Source: an uncultured Opitutia bacterium
GTDB taxonomy: Bacteria; Verrucomicrobiota; Verrucomicrobiia; Opitutales; Opitutaceae
Direction of reading: 5' to 3'
Assembly: GCA_903855985.1 (NCBI GenBank)
Contig: CAIOAO010000064.1
Location: 1-64,000 of the forward strand
DNA length: 64,000 bases
The translations under genes and the position numbers were made by a program. The first letter of the stretch is position 1. Every line of letters starts with the position of its first letter. This document shows, piece after piece, positions 43,076-52,637 of this stretch. Under the pieces are notes generated by a model, which was given only the letters and a program-made list of their open reading frames with translations, was not told the origin of the DNA and did not search any database.

Positions 43076-43348
43076 ATGCCGGCCCCGTCCTGCCTGCTCG
43101 CGCTCAAGGCGATCCCCAACGCCCCGCGCAATGCCGTCGCCGGCTGGCTCGGGGACGCACTCAAGGTGAAGGTCCACGCGCCCGCGCTCGAGGGCCGCGC
43201 CAACGAGGAACTCTGTGACTTTCTCGCGGAGCAGCTCTCGCTCCCCCGCCGGGCCGTCACGGTGGCCCAGGGCGGCAAGTCGCGCCAGAAGCTGGTCCGC
43301 ATCGCCGGCCTGACGCTTGCCGAGGTGAAAACCCGGCTCGCCGTCTAG
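43076..43348 (+). CDS. DUF167 (YggU) family protein
   Basis: A 90-residue protein. The family signature is clear: KVKVHAPALEGRANEELCDF near 37 and QGGKSRQKLVRIAG near 64. DUF167 proteins are widespread small proteins of unknown function, often near pyrroline-5-carboxylate reductase or YggT genes. Here it follows the PLP enzyme after two bases and is translationally close to it. Confidence 0.92.
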   Translation: MPAPSCLLALKAIPNAPRNAVAGWLGDALKVKVHAPALEGRANEELCDFLAEQLSLPRRAVTVAQGGKSRQKLVRIAGLTLAEVKTRLAV

Positions 43349-43430
43349 GCCGCACCCGCCCGCCCCGGTTTGGGCTGGCGTTGGGTTCAATTCCCCGCTT
43401 TCAAGCGACCCAAGTTCCACGCCCCGCCGC

Positions 43431-44825
43431 ATGACTTCGACCCAAACGTTCGGAACCCCCTCCATCGCCGCCGCGAGCCCAAGATGGGAGCGCTGGGCCG
43501 GATGGCTGCTGCTCGCCGGGTTTGCCGCGGCGGGCTTCAACCACATCCACACCAACACGGTCTTCGGGCAGGATTTTTACCTGCACACCAAGGGGACCGA
43601 GGCGATGCTGGCGGATGCCGGCCGGTGGTTCCCGCAGGATTTCACCAACCGCCCGCTGCTGTACGCCCTCGGGGTGGCCGGGCACTGGCTGACCCACGGC
43701 AAGGCGCCCTACGAGATGGCCGCCGTGATCTACGTGCTGATGAACACGCTCGCGCTGTGGTTCGTGCACGACAGCACGCGGCGTTTCATCGCGTCGCCGT
43801 GGCTGCGCCTCGCGGCCGTCGCGTTCGTGGGCTTTCTCCCCTCCACCCAGGTGGCCGCCGTCGTCTACGCCGGGGACACCGTCGCCCAGCTGCCCTTTGC
43901 CCTCACGGTCTGGGCCCTGTTGCGGAGCCTCGAGTCGGTCTCTTTCCGCGCGTGCCTGGGTTATGCCGCCCTGACCGGCGCGGCGCTGGTCCTCGGAAAT
44001 TTCGCCCGCTTCCCCTTCGTCATCCTGCCGGCGGCGGTGCTGGTGGCGGTGATCCTGGCCTGGCGCTGCCGGCGCCTCTCCTGGCAGCGGGGCTTGCTGG
44101 TCGCCGCCCTGACGCTGCCCGCCCCGATCCTGGCCTTCGCCTACATCAACCACCAGGCCGCGGTCCAGCTTGCGAAGGACCCCAAGCACCACTCCTTTCA
44201 CTGGGAGGGCGCGGGTGACATGACCTGGCGCGACCTGCTGCTGGTCAAGTCCACGGACGTCCGCATCTTTAACGCCCCGGGTTACTGGGAAAACGAAATG
44301 ATCAACGGGGCGCTGCACTACGGCCTGCCGTATCACCAGAACTACAGTTACCCGGCCCTGATCCAGCTCAGCACCTACACCGACGTCCTCGACTACGCCA
44401 ACGACGGCCAGCTCGACAACGGCCAGGTGCGGCCCGAGCCGCAAAAAACCCTCTCCAAGTGGTCCGTCCGCCTCGGCCTGGTGACCTCCGCGGGCATGAT
44501 CCTCGCGATGCTGCTGTTCACGTTCCGGACGGTGGCCACGCTGGTCAAACCGCGGTTCGCGCCGTCCACCGGCGTGATCATCTGGGGCATGATGGCCCTG
44601 GCCTGGTACCTGCCGCTCGTCCTGAGCTTTCCCTACATGGAGAACGTCTACGACTGGGGCTACTGGCTGTCGCGCCTCATCATTCCGTCGCTGTGGGGCT
44701 TCGGCCTGGTCATGTTCGCCGAGGCCGACCAGCGCCTCGCGTCGCGGCCGCGTTGGGTGACGATCCTCGTGGCGGTCCTGATTTTTGCGCAGGCGGCCGT
44801 GCACCTCCGCAGCGTGTGGTTCTAG
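43431..44825 (+). CDS. Polytopic membrane protein, GT-C glycosyltransferase-like
   Basis: A 464-residue protein with about ten hydrophobic segments. A long non-membrane loop (about 245-330) lies between the segments, as in GT-C transferases, but no family motif is certain; QDFYLHTKGTEAML near 45 provides an acidic residue after the first segment, as in GT-C active sites. It could equally be an uncharacterised exporter. The gene stands alone after DUF167 and is convergent with the YcfL-like lipoprotein gene. Confidence 0.6.
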   Translation: MTSTQTFGTPSIAAASPRWERWAGWLLLAGFAAAGFNHIHTNTVFGQDFYLHTKGTEAMLADAGRWFPQDFTNRPLLYALGVAGHWLTHGKAPYEMAAVIYVLMNTLALWFVHDSTRRFIASPWLRLAAVAFVGFLPSTQVAAVVYAGDTVAQLPFALTVWALLRSLESVSFRACLGYAALTGAALVLGNFARFPFVILPAAVLVAVILAWRCRRLSWQRGLLVAALTLPAPILAFAYINHQAAVQLAKDPKHHSFHWEGAGDMTWRDLLLVKSTDVRIFNAPGYWENEMINGALHYGLPYHQNYSYPALIQLSTYTDVLDYANDGQLDNGQVRPEPQKTLSKWSVRLGLVTSAGMILAMLLFTFRTVATLVKPRFAPSTGVIIWGMMALAWYLPLVLSFPYMENVYDWGYWLSRLIIPSLWGFGLVMFAEADQRLASRPRWVTILVAVLIFAQAAVHLRSVWF

Positions 44826-44840
44826 CCCGGACCGGTCCGG

Positions 44841-44856
44841 CGCGCCCTTCGGCGCG
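44841..44856. terminator. Hairpin between convergent genes
   Basis: CGCGCC-CTTC-GGCGCG is a perfect 6-bp stem and tetraloop between the GT-C-like stop and the YcfL-like stop. A second small palindrome (CCGGACCGGTCCGG) lies just before it. It is a likely bidirectional terminator although it lacks a U-tract. Confidence 0.5.
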
Positions 44857-44864
44857 GGGTCCGC

Positions 44865-45290
44865 TCAATTCACCTCGCGCACGCGGATGGTGTATTTCTT
44901 CGCCAGGGCGTTGGTCGCGGTGAAGCGCACGGCCTCGGTGGCGTTCGCCGCCAGCTCGACGGTCTCAAAAGGGGTCTCGTCCCCCGTGGTGAAGCCCGCC
45001 GCATCCTTGAACACACAGTTGACCTGGATCCGCACCTTGCGGTTCTCGCGGTTTTTCACGCTGGCCACGACCTCGAGGCGGCCATCGGGCAGCACGCGCG
45101 GCTGCAGGCCGGTGCCGGCCACGGCGGTCTGGGTGGTCTTGCCGAGCAGCTCGAAATTCTCGGTGTTCTCCAGCGTGTACTTCGTGGAGTCCTGCGGCGC
45201 GGTCGCGCCGGGCTCGCTCGCGCAGCCCGCCCAAAGGGCAAGGGCGGCGGCGGCGGTGGTGGCGAGGGCGAAAAAGGGCTTGGTCTTCAT
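44865..45290 (-). CDS. YcfL-like (DUF1425) lipoprotein
   Basis: A 141-residue protein with a lipoprotein signal: MKTKPFFALATTAAAALALW then AGCAS, so Cys 23 would be lipidated. The mature part is a small beta-sandwich (RLEVVASVKNRENRKVRIQV, CVFKDAAGFTTGDETPFETV) like E. coli YcfL/DUF1425. The role is unknown; relatives accompany LpoB-type lipoproteins. It is preceded by a strong hairpin that belongs to the RND operon. Confidence 0.8.
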   Translation of the reverse strand: MKTKPFFALATTAAAALALWAGCASEPGATAPQDSTKYTLENTENFELLGKTTQTAVAGTGLQPRVLPDGRLEVVASVKNRENRKVRIQVNCVFKDAAGFTTGDETPFETVELAANATEAVRFTATNALAKKYTIRVREVN

Positions 45291-45350
45291 GCGTTCAGGG
45301 AAGGTGAGACTGCGAACGGGAGTTTAAGTTCACCCGCATTTTATCGGCGG

Positions 45351-45388
45351 CCGCGGGCCCGGGCGCAAGCTGCGCCCGCGGGCCGCGG
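45351..45388 (-). terminator. Strong hairpin after the RND gene
   Basis: CCGCGGGCCCGGGCGCA and TGCGCCCGCGGGCCGCGG pair over about 17 bases with one bulge and a three-base loop, only three bases from the RND stop. There is no long U-tract. It is the likely 3' end of the efflux operon transcript. Confidence 0.7.
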
Positions 45389-45390
45389 AA

Positions 45391-48300
45391 TTATTTGGCC
45401 CCCACGAATTTGCCGGCGGCGACAGGCGCCGCGGCGGTCCGGCGGTGCTTCAGCCAGGTCGTGAACCGGTCCATGTAGACAAAGATGACCGGCGTGATGT
45501 AGAGCGTCAGCAGCTGCGAAACCAGCAGGCCGCCGACCACCGCCAGGCCGAGCGGCCGGCGCGAGTCGGACCCGGTGCCGAGGCCCAGCGCGATGGGGAA
45601 CGCGCCCGCCAGGGCGGCGAACGTCGTCATCATGATCGGCCGGAAGCGCACGAGGCAGGCCTCGACGATGGCTTTCTCGGCATTGAACGCCTTCCCCTGC
45701 TCGCGCTCCTTCGCGATCGCGAAGTCCACCATCATGATGGCGTTCTTTTTCACGATGCCGATCAGCAGGATGACGCCGACATAACCCATGATGTTCAGCT
45801 CCTGGCGGAACGCCCACAGCGTGAACAGGGCGCCGAAGCTCGCCGCCGGCAGGCCGGACAGGATCGTCAGCGGATGGATGAAATCCTCATACAGGATGCC
45901 CAGCACGATGTAGATGACGATGACCGCCGTGAACAGCAGCAGGCCCATGCCGGCCAGCGACGAGGCGAACGCCTGGGCCGAGCCGACGAAACTATAGCTC
46001 ACGGTCGGCGGCAGGTCCTGCTCGGCAATCTTCGCGATGGCCGCCGTCGCGTCACCCAGTGACACGCCCGTCTTGAGGTTGAACGAGATCGTGACGGCCG
46101 GGATCTGGCCGAGATGGGTCACCGTCAGCGGGCCGACGTCGCGGCGCAGCGTGGCCACCGTGTCGAGCGAGACGAGTTTCCCGCTGCGCGAGCGCAGATA
46201 GATGAGCGAGAGCGCCGCGGTGTCGCGCTGGAACTCCGGCGCCACCTCCATGATGACGTAATACTGGTTGGTCGGCGTGTAGATGGTGGAGACCTGCCGC
46301 GTGCCGAAGGCGCTGTAGAGCGCATCCTCGATCTGCGCCGGCGTGATCCCGAGCGTCGCCGCGCGGTCGCGCTGGATGTCCACGCGCAGCTGCGGACTCG
46401 TGATCTGCAGGTCGCTGTTGACGTCCACCAGCAGGTCCGGGAGGCCGCGGAATTTATTCTCCATGGCGCCGGCCACCGCGTAGAGCTCCTTGAGGTCGCT
46501 GCCGGTGAGGGTGAACTGGTAGAGCGCCTTGGTCAGCTGGCCGCCGATGCGGATGGCCGGCGGGATCTGCGGGTAGGCGCGGAGGCCGGGGACCACCGCC
46601 AGCTTCTTGCGCAGGTCGTTCATGATCACGTCAATCGACGGTCGTTCGTCGCGCGGCTTCAGGCGCATGAAGACGCGGCCCTGGTTCGGGGTGGCACTGA
46701 CCGCCCCGCCCGACCCCATCGCCGACATCATCGCCGCCACGTACGGCTGCTGGGCGACGATCGCCGCCGCCGCCTGCTGGTGCCGCACCATCTCCTCGAA
46801 CGAGATGTCCTGGGCGGCCTCCGTGAAGACCAGCACGATGCCGGTGTCGTCCGTCGGGATGAAGCCCTGCGGCAGCACCTTCACCAGCCCGACGGTCAGC
46901 ACGGCCATCAGGCCCGCGATGGACACGACCGCCACCCGGTGGCGCAGGCTGAGGTGCAGCGTGCGCTCGTAGAATTTTTGCACGCGGCCGAAGGCCTGCT
47001 CGCTCCACGCGTACAGCCGGCCGTGCGCCGACGTCCCCGCGGGCGAGCCGGTGCCGTGCGGCTTCAGGAAGCGGCTGCAGAGCATCGGCGTGAGCGTCAG
47101 CGAGACCACGCCCGACACCAGGATCGCCGCCGTGATCGTCACCGCAAACTCGTGCAGCAGCCGGCCGAGGATGCCGCCCATGAACATCAGGGGGATGAAC
47201 ACCGCGACCAGCGACAGCGTCATCGACATGATCGTGAAGCCGATCTCCTTCGAGCCCTTGAACGCCGCCTCGCGCACGCCCATGCCGCCCTCGATGTAGC
47301 GGACGATGTTCTCGAGCATGACAATGGCGTCATCCACCACGAAGCCCACCGAGAGTGTCAGCGCCAGCAGCGAGAGGTTGTCCAGCGAGTAGCCGCAAAA
47401 ATACATCGCGACGAACGTGCCGAGCAGCGCCATCGGGATGGCGACGCTGGGGATGACCGTCGCCCAGACCGAGCGCAGGAAGATGAAGATCACCAGCACC
47501 ACCAGCGCAACCGAGAGCAGCAGGGTGAACTCGACGTCATGCACCGAGGCGCGCACGGCCTCGGAATTGTCGCGCAGGATGCCCAGGTGCACCGACTCGG
47601 GCAGCTGCTTCGCGAAGATGGGCAGCAGGGCGCGGACGCGGCCGACCACCTCGACGGTGTTGACGCCGGGCTGCTTCTGCACCGCCAGCACGATGGAGCG
47701 CGCCGGGTCCAGCTTACCGTCGGGGCCGCGTTCGGCATACCAGTTGGCAATGCGCGCGTCCTGCACGCTGTCGATCACCTGCGCGAGCTCGCCCAGGCGC
47801 ACGGGGGCGCCGTTGCGGTACGCCACCACCAGGCCGGTGAATTCCGTGGCGTTCGCCAGCTGGCCGCTGGCGAGGATCTGCACCGACTGGCGGTAGCCGT
47901 CGAGCAGGCCGGTGGGCTGGTTGACGTTGTGGGCGCTGAGCGCGGTCTTCACCTCGTCGAGCGTGATGCCGCGGCTCGCGAGCAGCCGCGGGTCGAGCCG
48001 GACCCGCAGCGCGTATTTTTGCGCGCCGAACACCTGCACCTGCGAGACGCCGTCCACGCTGGAGATGCGCTGCGCCATCAGCGTCTCGGCGTATTCGTCC
48101 ACGACGGACAGCGGGAGCGTGGGGGAGCTGAGCGCGAGGTAGAGCACCGGCTGGTCGGCCGGGTTGGTTTTGCGCAGCGAGGGCGGCGACGGCATGTCCG
48201 TCGGCAGCCGGCGCTGCACCGCGGCGATGGACGCCTGCACGTCCTGCGCGGCGGCGTCGATGTTGCGGTCGAGCGTGAACTGCAGGGTGATCGACGTGGA

Positions 48301-48561
48301 GCCCGTGCCGCTCGTCGAGGTCATCGAATCGATGCCCGCGATGGTGGAAAACTGCTGTTCGAGCACGGTCGCGACCGCGCTCGACATCGTCTCGGGCGTC
48401 GCGCCCGGCAGGCTCGCGCCGACCACGATGGTGGGAAAGTCCACGGTGGGCAGGTCGCTCACCGGCAGGAGCCGGAAGGCCATGACGCCAAAGAGGCACA
48501 GCGCCCCCGTGAGCAGCGTGGTCATCACCGGCCGGCGGATACAGAGTTCCGGGAGATTCAT
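45391..48561 (-). CDS. RND efflux pump inner-membrane transporter (HAE1/MdtBC type)
   Basis: A 1056-residue inner-membrane proton-driven pump. The proton-relay Asp pair is in SVGFVVDDAIVMLENIVRY near 407, after a first membrane helix at 14-30, and the C-terminal block has the mirror-image helices (GLLLFTAVIVIYIVLGILYE, GYVGVILLIGIVKKNAIMM). The periplasmic pore domain carries DIQRDRAATLGITPAQIEDA. The length is typical. It is the last gene of the operon MarR-MFP-RND, 12 bases after the adaptor gene. No outer-membrane TolC-like gene is attached, so that part must come from elsewhere. Confidence 0.95.
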   Translation of the reverse strand: MNLPELCIRRPVMTTLLTGALCLFGVMAFRLLPVSDLPTVDFPTIVVGASLPGATPETMSSAVATVLEQQFSTIAGIDSMTSTSGTGSTSITLQFTLDRNIDAAAQDVQASIAAVQRRLPTDMPSPPSLRKTNPADQPVLYLALSSPTLPLSVVDEYAETLMAQRISSVDGVSQVQVFGAQKYALRVRLDPRLLASRGITLDEVKTALSAHNVNQPTGLLDGYRQSVQILASGQLANATEFTGLVVAYRNGAPVRLGELAQVIDSVQDARIANWYAERGPDGKLDPARSIVLAVQKQPGVNTVEVVGRVRALLPIFAKQLPESVHLGILRDNSEAVRASVHDVEFTLLLSVALVVLVIFIFLRSVWATVIPSVAIPMALLGTFVAMYFCGYSLDNLSLLALTLSVGFVVDDAIVMLENIVRYIEGGMGVREAAFKGSKEIGFTIMSMTLSLVAVFIPLMFMGGILGRLLHEFAVTITAAILVSGVVSLTLTPMLCSRFLKPHGTGSPAGTSAHGRLYAWSEQAFGRVQKFYERTLHLSLRHRVAVVSIAGLMAVLTVGLVKVLPQGFIPTDDTGIVLVFTEAAQDISFEEMVRHQQAAAAIVAQQPYVAAMMSAMGSGGAVSATPNQGRVFMRLKPRDERPSIDVIMNDLRKKLAVVPGLRAYPQIPPAIRIGGQLTKALYQFTLTGSDLKELYAVAGAMENKFRGLPDLLVDVNSDLQITSPQLRVDIQRDRAATLGITPAQIEDALYSAFGTRQVSTIYTPTNQYYVIMEVAPEFQRDTAALSLIYLRSRSGKLVSLDTVATLRRDVGPLTVTHLGQIPAVTISFNLKTGVSLGDATAAIAKIAEQDLPPTVSYSFVGSAQAFASSLAGMGLLLFTAVIVIYIVLGILYEDFIHPLTILSGLPAASFGALFTLWAFRQELNIMGYVGVILLIGIVKKNAIMMVDFAIAKEREQGKAFNAEKAIVEACLVRFRPIMMTTFAALAGAFPIALGLGTGSDSRRPLGLAVVGGLLVSQLLTLYITPVIFVYMDRFTTWLKHRRTAAAPVAAGKFVGAK

Positions 48562-48573
48562 GGGCGGCGCGGG

Positions 48574-49752
48574 TCAGGAATGCTTGGGTGCCGCCGCGGG
48601 GGCGTCCGCCGTGACGGGTTGGCCGGAAATCCGGTGCGCCTCGACCTTCATGCCGGGCAGCAGGCGGAGCTGGCCGTCGGTCACGACCGTCTCGCCGGGC
48701 TTGATGCCCTCGGCCAGCAGCGTGTTGTCCCCGTCGGTGCGGGCCACCTTCACCGTGCGCAACTCGACGGTCGCGTCGGCCTTCACCACGTAAACCGTGG
48801 AGCCGCTCTGGCTGTTCTGCACCGCGGTCGAGGGCACGACGATGGCGCCGGCATCCACGCCGACCTGGGTGACGACGTACACAAACCGACCCGGCCAGAG
48901 GGCGTCGTCGTCGTTGGGGAAGACCGCCTTCAGGGTGACCATGCCGGTGGTGGGATCGATGGTATTGTCGATGAACTCCAGCCGGCCGTTCTCGCGGGTG
49001 GTACCGGACGAGCGCTCGGTGACGGTGACCGTGGCGCGGCCGGCCGCGAAGGCGGCGCGGATCTCATTCAGCGCGCGCTCGGGCACCGCATAACTCACGG
49101 CGACGGGCGCGACCTGGTTGATGGTGACGAGGGTGAAACTGTTGTCATTGGCCTTCACCAGCGCGCCCTCGTGCAGGAGGCGCTGGCCGGCGCGGCCGGC
49201 GATGGGGGCGCGGATCGTGGTGTAGCCGAGCAGCAGCTCCGCGTTGCTCACGGCGGCCTCCTTGGCCTGCACCTGCGCCTTGGCCGTTTCCGCCTTCGTG
49301 ACGTACTGGACATACTCCTCCTTCGAAACCACGGCCTGCCGGTCGAGCTGCTGGTAGCGGTCGAGGTCGGCCTGGGCCTGGGCGGCCATCGCGCGGGCGT
49401 TGGCCAGGTCGGCCCGGGCAATCAGCAGGCTGTTCTCCAACGGGCGGCGGTCGAGGGAGACGAGCAGGTCGCCTGCCTTCAGCTCCTGGCCCTCCTGGAA
49501 ATTCACCTCGGCAATGATGCCGTCGACCTGGGATTTCACGCTCACCGAGCGCAGGGCCTGCACGTTGCCGATCGCCTCCACCCGGCGCGGCACATCCCGC
49601 TGCACGGCCACCGCCGTCTGCACCGGCACCACGGGCGCAGCGGGCGCGGCGTTGCCGGAGCGGCTGCAGCCCGCGGCGGACCACAGGAGGGCCCCGCCCA
49701 GCAGGGACAGGACAGAAAATTTCAGGGCCGGGGAAAGGGCGGAGGTTTTCAT
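48574..49752 (-). CDS. RND membrane-fusion (adaptor) lipoprotein
   Basis: A 392-residue periplasmic adaptor from MKTSALSPALKFSVLSLLGG (ATG 49752; the track ORF starts too early). The lipobox is WSAAGCSRSG, so Cys 28 is probably lipidated. The lipoyl half-motifs are VKSQVDGIIAEVNFQEGQEL near 73 and TTIRAPIAGRAGQRLLHEGA near 178, with an alpha-hairpin coiled coil between. The beta-barrel follows, then an MP domain. It overlaps the marR gene by four bases, so repressor and pump are translated together. Confidence 0.93.
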   Translation of the reverse strand: MKTSALSPALKFSVLSLLGGALLWSAAGCSRSGNAAPAAPVVPVQTAVAVQRDVPRRVEAIGNVQALRSVSVKSQVDGIIAEVNFQEGQELKAGDLLVSLDRRPLENSLLIARADLANARAMAAQAQADLDRYQQLDRQAVVSKEEYVQYVTKAETAKAQVQAKEAAVSNAELLLGYTTIRAPIAGRAGQRLLHEGALVKANDNSFTLVTINQVAPVAVSYAVPERALNEIRAAFAAGRATVTVTERSSGTTRENGRLEFIDNTIDPTTGMVTLKAVFPNDDDALWPGRFVYVVTQVGVDAGAIVVPSTAVQNSQSGSTVYVVKADATVELRTVKVARTDGDNTLLAEGIKPGETVVTDGQLRLLPGMKVEAHRISGQPVTADAPAAAPKHS

Positions 49753-50207
49753 CGGTGGGCGTTCGCCTCCATTTGGAGGAGGTTGGTTTTGACGTGCAAA
49801 AGGTCGTTGATCAAGGCCGTGCGTCGCGCCGCCGGCAGGCCGCTGAGGTAGTCCTCGCGCAGCCGCCCGGCCAGGCCGGTCAGGCGCAGGGCGATCCGCT
49901 CGGCCTTCGGCGTGAGGTGCAGGTGGTAAGCCCGGCCGTCCCGCTGGTGGTCGCGGCGCTCGATCCAGCCCGCCCGTTCGAGCCGGCTCGCCTGCCGGCT
50001 GACGGAAATGCGCTCCATCTGCAGGCTCTCCGCCAGCTCGCTCTGCGTGCAGCCGGGCTGCCGCGCGAGGTGGTAGAGAAAAAGCCACTGCGAGCGTGTG
50101 AGCTCCAGCCCGGCCACGCGGCGGTCGAATTCCTTGCGCGCCAGCCGGCTGATATCGCTGAAAATGAAGCCCAGGCTGCGGTCAAACGTGGTCGGGCGGT
50201 GCGCCAT
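49749..50207 (-). CDS. MarR-family transcriptional regulator
   Basis: A 152-residue winged-helix repressor. The recognition helix region is TQSELAESLQMERISVSRQA near 63 and the wing WIERRDHQRDGRAYHLHLTP near 90. It is the first gene of the efflux operon, and a 14-base perfect palindrome lies 14 bases upstream of its start, the likely autoregulatory operator. Ligands are probably aromatic or lipophilic toxicants that the pump exports. Confidence 0.92.
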   Translation of the reverse strand: MAHRPTTFDRSLGFIFSDISRLARKEFDRRVAGLELTRSQWLFLYHLARQPGCTQSELAESLQMERISVSRQASRLERAGWIERRDHQRDGRAYHLHLTPKAERIALRLTGLAGRLREDYLSGLPAARRTALINDLLHVKTNLLQMEANAHR

Positions 50208-50220
50208 GAGGGTTAAATTG

Positions 50221-50234
50221 GTAAGCTAGCTTAC
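50221..50234. promoter_or_regulatory. MarR operator candidate
   Basis: GTAAGCTAGCTTAC is a perfect 14-base palindrome in the divergent gap between marR and glpK. Its AT-rich setting and position just upstream of the MarR start fit autoregulation. Confidence 0.75.
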
Positions 50235-50320
50235 TTTCCTGCGCAAGCCCGCGCCGAAAGTTTTTCCGTCCCGGCGCTTGCGGCGGCCGCCCCGCCACCC
50301 GAGTCTCCGTTCCCCCCGCC

Positions 50321-51817
50321 ATGAGCCGGAAATTCATCCTCGCGCTCGACCAGGGCACGACCTCGTCCCGTTCCCTGGTCTTTGACCGCCACGGCCGCGT
50401 GCGCGGCGCGGCGCAGCAGGAATTTCCCCAGCACTTCCCCCGCCCGGGCTGGGTCGAGCACGACCCGGAGGATCTCTGGGCCACCACGCGCCGCACCGCC
50501 CTCGCCGCCGTCGCCGAGGCCAACCTCACCGCGCGCGACCTCGCCGCCATCGGTCTCACCAACCAGCGCGAAACCACCCTGCTCTGGGACCGCCGCACCG
50601 GCCGGCCGCTCGCCCCCGCCATCGTCTGGCAGGACCGCCGCACCGCCGCGCTCTGCGAAAAACTCCGGCGCCGCGGCCTCGAGCCGCTCTTCCGCCGCCG
50701 CACCGGCCTCGTTCTCGACCCGTATTTCAGCGGGACCAAGCTCGCCTGGCTCCTCGACCACCTCCCGGGCGCCCGCACCCGCGCCGCGCGCGGCGAACTC
50801 GCCTTCGGCACCGTGGATACCTGGCTCCTCTGGAAACTTACCGGTGGCGAGGTCCACGCCACCGACGTCTCCAACGCCTCGCGCACCCTCCTGCTCAACC
50901 TGCGCACCGGCGCGTGGGACGACGAGCTGCTTCGTCTCCTCCGCATCCCGCGCGCCGTGCTGCCCGCCGTGCGCGCCAGCAGCGAGGTCTACGGCCACGT
51001 CTCCAGCATCCCGGCGCTGCGCGGCGTGCCCATCAGCGGCGTCGCCGGCGACCAGCAGTCCGCCCTCTTCGGCCAGGCCTGCTTCCGCCCCGGCATGGCC
51101 AAGAACACCTACGGCACCGGCTGCTTCCTCCTGCTCCACACCGGCGAAAAGCCCGTTGTCTCCCGCCACCAGCTCCTCACCACCATCGCGTGGCGGCTCG
51201 GTCCCGACAGCCCGCTCGAATACGCCCTCGAGGGCAGCGTGTTCATCGGCGGCGCCGTCGTGCAATGGCTGCGCGACGGGCTCGGGCTCATCCCGCGCTC
51301 CGCCGACATCGAGGCACTCGCCGCCCGCGCCGCCGACAACGGCGGGGTCTACCTCGTGCCCGCGTTCACCGGTCTCGGCGCCCCGCACTGGGACGCCTCC
51401 GCCCGCGGCGCCATCACCGGGCTCACGCGCGGCACCACCGCCGCCCACCTCGCGCGCGCCGCGCTCGAGAGCATCGCCTACCAGAGCGCCGACCTGCTCC
51501 GCGCCATGCAGGCCGACTGCGGCGGCAAACTGCGCGAACTGCGGGTGGACGGCGGCGCCACCGTGAACAACACCCTGATGCAGTTCCAGGCCGACCTGCT
51601 CCGCGTCCCCGTCGTCCGCCCGCGCACCCGGGAAACCACCGCCCTCGGCGTCGCCTACCTTGCCGGCCTCGCCGTCGGTTTCTGGAAGGACCGCGCCGAG
51701 ATCGCCCGGCTCTGGCGCGCCGAGTGCACTTTCCGCCCCCAAACCCCGCCCGCCGCGTCCCGCCAGCTGCTCGCCGGCTGGCATCGCGCGGTCGACCGGG
51801 TGAAAAATCCGGGCTGA
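50321..51817 (+). CDS. glpK: Glycerol kinase
   Basis: A 498-residue FGGY kinase. [20 protein letters not shown] at the N-terminus and [20 protein letters not shown] near 84 are the phosphate and glycerol-binding motifs. [14 protein letters not shown] near 162, [17 protein letters not shown] near 239 (catalytic Asp) and [14 protein letters not shown] near 350 complete the set. [20 protein letters not shown] near 406 is the adenine region. It phosphorylates glycerol to sn-glycerol-3-phosphate. The length matches E. coli GlpK. No glpF or glpD gene is adjacent. It is divergent from marR. Confidence 0.96.
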   Translation: MSRKFILALDQGTTSSRSLVFDRHGRVRGAAQQEFPQHFPRPGWVEHDPEDLWATTRRTALAAVAEANLTARDLAAIGLTNQRETTLLWDRRTGRPLAPAIVWQDRRTAALCEKLRRRGLEPLFRRRTGLVLDPYFSGTKLAWLLDHLPGARTRAARGELAFGTVDTWLLWKLTGGEVHATDVSNASRTLLLNLRTGAWDDELLRLLRIPRAVLPAVRASSEVYGHVSSIPALRGVPISGVAGDQQSALFGQACFRPGMAKNTYGTGCFLLLHTGEKPVVSRHQLLTTIAWRLGPDSPLEYALEGSVFIGGAVVQWLRDGLGLIPRSADIEALAARAADNGGVYLVPAFTGLGAPHWDASARGAITGLTRGTTAAHLARAALESIAYQSADLLRAMQADCGGKLRELRVDGGATVNNTLMQFQADLLRVPVVRPRTRETTALGVAYLAGLAVGFWKDRAEIARLWRAECTFRPQTPPAASRQLLAGWHRAVDRVKNPG

Positions 51818-51929
51818 GGGCGCCTCCTTCCGCAGTTCGCTTGCAGCGCCGCGTAAAATATTTGTCAGCCAAGGGCTCCCGCCGATTCCCGCATTGAGTC
51901 CATGGGAAAAGCACTTAGGATCTGTTTTC

Positions 51930-52637
51930 ATGTCCATGTTCGCTCGGGCCACGCTGTTGATTCTGCTGTCCCTCGGATTTGTCCGCCTCGTGGCGGCCGA
52001 TTCCGATGAACTTACCCTGCTCCGGTCCAAGGCGGAGCACGGCAACGCCCTCGCGCAGTATAATCTCGGCCTGGTGTACGCCCAGGGCCGCCTCGCGCCC
52101 GCCGACCCGGCGGAAGCCTTTGCCTGGCTCTCCATCGCCTCCGAGAGCGGCGCCACCGGCAAGGCCCTCGACAGCCTCCTCGGGAACATTACCGACCAGC
52201 AACTCGCCGAGGGCCGCCGCCGCCTCGGGGCCTACCGCACCGCCCTCGCCAGCGCCAGCACCACCATCACTTCCCATCCCACCCCGAAGCTCGCCCCGCG
52301 CGGCTTCACCGTCGACACCACGCCGGTCGCCCCGCCCGCCACCGATCCTACGACCCCACTCACCAAGACCCCGGAAGTCGTCGCCCCGCCCGCCACCACC
52401 ACCCCGGCCGAGGGCGCCGGCGTGACCGAGCTCGCCCAGGCGCGGAAGGAACTCGGGCAGTCCCGGGCCGACTTGCTCGCCGCCAACACCGAGCTCGCCA
52501 CGCTGCGCGCGGCCGTGGCCCGCTTGACCGAGGAACTGGCGGCCGCGAAGCGCGAACTCACCACCCTCAAGCCTGTCGCCGATCTCACTCCCGCAGAAAA
52601 ATCCAAGGCGGAGGATTCCGCCCGCCCCCGGCCATGA
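51930..52637 (+). CDS. Secreted Sel1-repeat and coiled-coil protein (cassette gene A)
   Basis: A 235-residue protein from MSMFARATLLILLSLGFVRL (ATG 51930), a Sec signal. One Sel1-like repeat (LRSKAEHGNALAQYNLGLVY, then PAEAFAWLSIASESG) covers about 30-85. A Pro/Thr-rich linker follows, then a coiled coil (about 170-230, ARKELGQSRADLLAANTEL). It has no LysM domain. It overlaps gene B by four bases, whose N-terminus is a paralogue of this one. Confidence 0.85.
   Translation: MSMFARATLLILLSLGFVRLVAADSDELTLLRSKAEHGNALAQYNLGLVYAQGRLAPADPAEAFAWLSIASESGATGKALDSLLGNITDQQLAEGRRRLGAYRTALASASTTITSHPTPKLAPRGFTVDTTPVAPPATDPTTPLTKTPEVVAPPATTTPAEGAGVTELAQARKELGQSRADLLAANTELATLRAAVARLTEELAAAKRELTTLKPVADLTPAEKSKAEDSARPRP

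Noticed and set aside
45391-48561. Reading the RND gene as two adjacent pump subunits (MdtB plus MdtC)
   Set aside because: One uninterrupted 1056-codon frame has both halves of a single RND protein.
46114-49851. 1245-residue plus-strand ORF
   Set aside because: It is exactly antisense to the RND pump and its adaptor, is Arg/His/Gly-rich with no domain, and is open only because of high third-position GC on the other strand.
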